Part shown: piece after piece, positions 7,689 through 10,567 of the stretch
Layout of the letters: each line of letters begins with the position of its first letter
Numbering within the stretch: the first letter of the stretch is position 1
DNA from: Podila epigama
Taxonomy: Eukaryota; Mortierellomycota; Mortierellomycetes; Mortierellales; Mortierellaceae
Assembly (NCBI GenBank): GCA_015679605.1
Contig: JAAAVE010001065.1
Coordinates: 1 to 10,567 of the forward strand
Length of the DNA: 10,567 nt
Direction: 5' to 3'
Made by a program: the position numbers and the translations under genes
Notes under the pieces: model-generated
Database searches by the model: none
Told to the model about the DNA's origin: nothing
Seen by the model: only the letters and a program-made list of their open reading frames with translations

Positions 7689-9460
7689 ATGACTGGCCTC
7701 CGAACCAGAAAATATGTGGCCTTCATTGCCGTTGTCTTTGCGACTTGGTCCCTGGTTCATGTCACTGTCAACCTACGTCGCACGGACAGCTTGGATGGAA
7801 TTCCTGGTCGTGACAGGACTTCTTCTTCATCGTCAATTCCATTGACGGGACCAGGGGAGACAGACCCCTTGGTCAAAGGCAGGGCCACTACGAGGGACAC
7901 GTTGAGGGACACTCTGAGAGACACTTCGAGAGACACTCCGAGGGGGGAAGCCAAGGACATGCTGCCACCAGATGATGTAGACATCCCTCGCCCAACAACA
8001 CACCTCCAGCCCAACACCCGGTACATCTCGTACATGACTTATGCTGGCCTAACGAACCAAGTACGTTCACCGTTGCTTCCATTTCCGTTTTTGCTTTTTG
8101 GGGCTTAAAAATCGAGCTCACCTCCATTTCTTTGAGCACGTTCATCCTTTTCTGTTTTCCCAACAATGCTCTCCTTCTGTTATCGCAAAATTCTCCGATC
8201 GATCGTTTGAAATGCTTCCAAAATTATCAAAACGTTTCTACCTCGGACATTCCTTCACGTTCTTCTCTTTTTCTGCGCTATCTCCCATCACATAACAGTT
8301 CCCGCAATTGACCTTTTGACTTTATAACCTTTAACCGTGGCCATCACCACCATCATGTCAACTTTTACTAGTTCATGGCTCTGGAGAATGCAGCGTACGT
8401 GGCCATTCGTCTGAATAGAACTTTGATTATCCCACCCATCATCACCAATTCCCATGACAGCCACAATTCAAATCAACGTTGGTCCGAGTTTTTTGACCTG
8501 ACCGCCTTCTCTGCCGCAACTGGCATCCGTTTTGTCGAATGGAACGACATTCGACCCCTGACCCCCGAACAGACTGCCATCGGCCGATACCAGGCTCGTA
8601 TTGGAGCAAAGTCCTTTAACCGCTGGAACAACCTGGCGGAGAATTTGACATGCCAGGTCATTTACGGCTTTGGCAGCTCGGAGAGGCTCCATACAACTGA
8701 AAACACCTTTGCGCGTCAGTTCCTGTTCAAGCCCCAGTTTGTTCGCCCTCCACCTCGAAACCCGGCCACACCTGTCTTTGACCGCATAAAGATTGGAGCC
8801 AAGGATAATACCAATTTGGAAGACATTGTCACAATCAACGATCTTGTAGACCGATACAGTCATAACACGGACCAGCTCTTGTTTCTCAGCCATACCTTCA
8901 AGCTCAAAGACCCAAGTAGCCATGGGGCTTGGGCTGTCGTTGGTCGCCATCTCCAGTTTCTGTCAAAGGTGACTGATTATGCGACGAGACTTATTCAACA
9001 GCGAGCACCCGAGACGACCGCATTTGAGGGTCGATATATTGCCATCCACTTGCGTCGAGGCGACATTTGGCAAAAGTGTCGGAATAAGAGTGAGGAGGAG
9101 ATGATGACTTGTGTTACGCCCCTTGGACACTATGCAGAAGCAGTCGACAAGGCTCGTGATTTAGTCAAGGAAAACCTCCCAGTGATTGTCACCACAGATA
9201 GTCAAGACGAGGACGAACATGCGACGATGGCACGCATGGGCTGGCGACGGCTCAATCATGCGATTTATACGAGTGAGCAAGAGTTAGGTATCTTTGGCCC
9301 AGTGATGGTGGACGCGTCTATCTTAGCGAATGCTGATGTCATGATTGGGACTTATGTCAGTAGCATGAGTCGTGTCGCAGCATCGAGGCAAGGTAGTTGG
9401 CATAACAGGACTGTGATCTATCCGCGCACTACCCCCTCATGGGTGCCTAGCTCTTCATGA
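7689..9460 (+). CDS. O-fucosyltransferase-superfamily type II membrane protein, paralog 2
   Basis: Exons 7689-8060 and 8372-9460 encode 486 residues. I chose the ATG at 7689 because it puts the hydrophobic span (about 9-27) right after a short basic tail, as in paralog 1. The in-frame ATG at 7464 would add 75 residues translated from a microsatellite. The stem carries four tandem RDTx units (69-84). The domain opens with YMTYAGLTNQFMALENAA, then PPIITNSHD and ENLTCQVIYGFG. The canonical HLRRGD lies at 350-355, then VTTD, FGPVMVDASILANADVMIGTYVSSMS (D446) and a C-terminal YPRT. Blocks match paralog 1 throughout, including the intron position, so the two arose by tandem duplication. The likely role is lumenal Golgi/ER transfer of a sugar from a GDP donor; acceptor and specificity are unknown. 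A candidate poly(A) signal, ATTAAA, lies at 9523-9528. Confidence 0.88.
7893..7940 (+). repeat. coding 12-bp tandem repeat (RDTx)4
   Basis: Four 12-bp units encode RDTL, RDTL, RDTS and RDTP in the stem of paralog 2. Third-position changes between units show the repeat is not brand new. Paralog 1 has no counterpart; its stem instead has an SNPV-type repeat. Confidence 0.9.
8061..8371 (+). other. intron of transferase paralog 2 (311 nt, phase 0)
   Basis: The donor is GTACGT after ACGAACCAA and the acceptor TTTTACTAG. Candidate branch sites are TTTAAC (about 8329-8334) and GTCAAC (8357-8362). It interrupts the gene between GLTNQ and FMALENAA, the same codon boundary as in paralog 1, while the intron sequences look unrelated. 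Confidence 0.9.
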
Positions 9461-9522
9461 TTTTTTTTCCCCCTTCCCGTACTACTATTGTTGCATTTAA
9501 CATATACCCTAGTTTATTGCCC

Positions 9523-9528
9523 ATTAAA
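9523..9528 (+). terminator. candidate poly(A) signal ATTAAA of transferase paralog 2
   Basis: The common variant ATTAAA lies 63 nt after the stop codon, in a suitable 3' UTR position. A motif match only. Confidence 0.4.
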
Positions 9529-9839
9529 GAATCACTTCATGCCCACGCAATACTCTCACAATTGTGTAAAAAAAAAAAAAAAATGCTATGGTGTTTCTAT
9601 GCCATGACTGCATTGTGCATTGACCGCTGCAGAACACAGCGTTCAAAAAAAGACAAGACAAACACAGAATTGACACATATTGAATCATTCATGAAAAGTG
9701 GAGGCGTAGAGATGGAGACGAGTATCAAAAAAATCACCCCCTTTGTTGGCCCAGAAGGAAGCACAAGCAAGGTGTATCCTGCTAAAGAAGGGAGGAGGCT
9801 GAGTTTTTTTTTTTGAAGTAACATCTTGAGATTGAGCAT

Positions 9840-9867
9840 TGAGAGAGATAAAGAGAGAGAAAGAGCA
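9840..9867 (+). repeat. GA-rich microsatellite
   Basis: A degenerate GAGAGA/AAAGAGAGAG run lies in the spacer about 270 nt upstream of the vWA gene. It is non-coding. Confidence 0.7.
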
Positions 9868-10074
9868 TCGCCACCAGCATTTTTTGTAGCCGCAGTCGAA
9901 TAGTAATCCCGTGACTTTCGAGCTTTATTTTCTTTAAAGTTTCCCACCCTTTTTTTTCGTTTTTTCTTTTCTCCTTTTCGTTCAACCGTTCAATAAAAAG
10001 AAAAACTCACCCACCTTCATCACCCACAGAAAAGCTCAGTACATATACTCCTGCGATTGAAGTAAAAAAAGAAA

Positions 10075-10128
10075 CAACAACAACAATAACAACAACAACA
10101 ACAGCAGCAGCAGCAACAGCAGCAACAA
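10075..10128 (+). repeat. CAA/CAG trinucleotide run in the leader of the vWA gene
   Basis: A run of CAA shifts into CAG and back to CAA, ending 12 nt before the ATG at 10140. No ATG occurs inside it, so it is most simply an unstructured 5' UTR. A CAA-rich leader is generally thought to favour scanning; that effect here is inference. Confidence 0.8.
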
Positions 10129-10139
10129 CTTCACAAACC

Positions 10140-10567
10140 ATGGCCAGCATCGATTCATTACCAGGTCTTGAGGCAGTTTGTCAAGCGTTCCATCCAGTCG
10201 AGAACGACGAGTCTCTTTCAGTATTATCGTTCAAGGTTCCAGCCGCAATCCAACCCCCCAAAAAAGATCTGTTCGAGGATGAAACCCCTTTGCCTCCAGT
10301 AAAGACCAAGGAAGCCTTCTTCCATATCTGTCTGGATGTATCCGGCTCCATGGCTGGGTCAGGTATCCGCTGTGCTAAAATTGCGATGGGTCAACTTATC
10401 GACCACCTTGAGAAATCGGGTGTTCCCCCCACCAGAATCACAGTCTACACTTACCAGAACACTTGTACTATCCGTCATTGGGGTCAAGATCCTCAAAACG
10501 ATCGTCAATGGCTCGAGAATGCTCGAGCAGGCGGAGGTGAGTTTTTCCTTTTTTTTTTTTTTTTTTT
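10140..10567 (+). CDS. von Willebrand factor A (MIDAS) domain protein, first exon only (3' partial)
   Basis: The first exon is 10140-10536, 132 codons plus one base. The ATG context is ACCATGG, close to the eukaryotic consensus, and the gene runs past the window. An acidic and Pro-rich N-terminal segment of about 55 residues comes first. The vWA fold then begins with strand FHICLDVSGSMAG, where D66, S68 and S70 form the DxSxS metal-ion-dependent adhesion site. An amphipathic helix (about 75-94) and a second strand, RITVYTYQ, follow. The exon ends at ARAGG, where vWA domains usually continue with G-T-S carrying the MIDAS threonine, presumably in exon 2. There is no signal peptide or membrane span, so a cytosolic protein is likely. 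Partner and role are unknown. Confidence 0.82.
   Translation, partial: MASIDSLPGLEAVCQAFHPVENDESLSVLSFKVPAAIQPPKKDLFEDETPLPPVKTKEAFFHICLDVSGSMAGSGIRCAKIAMGQLIDHLEKSGVPPTRITVYTYQNTCTIRHWGQDPQNDRQWLENARAGGGEFFLFFFFF
10537..10567 (+). other. 5' end of intron 1 of the vWA gene (runs off the window)
   Basis: A consensus GTGAGT donor follows GGCGGAG, and a T-run reaches the window edge. If instead read through, the frame becomes Glu-Phe-Phe-Leu/Phe, unlike a vWA domain. Confidence 0.8.

Larger units (their letters stand above)
9461..10139. other. intergenic spacer before the vWA gene (no gene seen)
   Basis: It holds the 3' end of paralog 2, with ATTAAA at 9523-9528. It also has an A-run near 9568-9582, a T-run near 9804-9814, a GA-rich tract (9840-9867), T-rich stretches (9949-9970) and a CAATAAAAAG TATA-like site (9991-10000). 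A 120-codon open frame over 9457-9816 runs through the homopolymers and shows no domain. Confidence 0.7.

Noticed and set aside
9568-9582. Genomic A-run after paralog 2 as a sign of a retroposed copy
   Set aside because: Both paralogs keep an intron and no target-site duplication is visible. A/T homopolymers occur throughout the spacers.
9457-9816. 119-codon open frame after paralog 2
   Set aside because: It begins at the stop of paralog 2 and depends on a poly(A) run and a poly(T) run; no domain features.
1-10567. A novel defence, mobile or biosynthetic system
   Set aside because: I looked for phage, transposon, CRISPR and cluster-type genes on both strands. Only four ordinary-looking fungal genes can be supported, with no functional link visible beyond the duplicate pair.

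Overview
The window reads as nuclear DNA of a filamentous, probably early-diverging fungus. A Mortierella-like (Mucoromycota/Mortierellomycota) source is my best guess, from the gene families, the short GT-AG introns with TAAC-type branch sites, and the T-rich, microsatellite-laden spacers. No alignment was possible. All four genes lie on the + strand and are separated by 0.7-1.6 kb of low-complexity spacer. I see no rRNA, tRNA, CRISPR or transposon.

Layout. (1) <2-2897: the 3' part of a large gene for a bHLH transcription factor of the NUC-1/Pho4-like type. It has a long Gln/Ser/Thr/Pro-rich region, a 73-nt exon carrying a conserved SNYQNIL block, and a third exon with a class-B (H-E-R) basic helix-loop-helix. 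(2) 2898-4525: non-coding spacer with GGAT, T6C, TCA, TC and CA repeats and one CACGTG box. (3) 4526-6403: a two-exon gene for a type II membrane protein of the O-fucosyltransferase superfamily. (4) 6404-7688: spacer with T-rich 3' sequence, a 12-bp minisatellite, a CG-rich 9-bp inverted repeat around a TATA-like site, and a TTTTCC repeat. (5) 7689-9460: a second, paralogous O-fucosyltransferase-like gene with its single intron at exactly the same codon boundary. (6) 9461-10139: spacer ending in a CAA/CAG-rich leader. (7) 10140->10567: first exon of a von Willebrand factor A (MIDAS) protein whose intron runs off the window.

How they relate. The two glycosyltransferase-like genes are clearly a tandem duplicate pair, presumably Golgi/ER lumenal enzymes using a GDP-sugar. 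The bHLH factor and the vWA protein have no evident functional link to them. I found no convincing new multi-gene system. The points worth a second look are the intron-conserved paralog pair with divergent motif and stem regions, the micro-exon of the bHLH gene, and the inverted repeat upstream of the second transferase gene.
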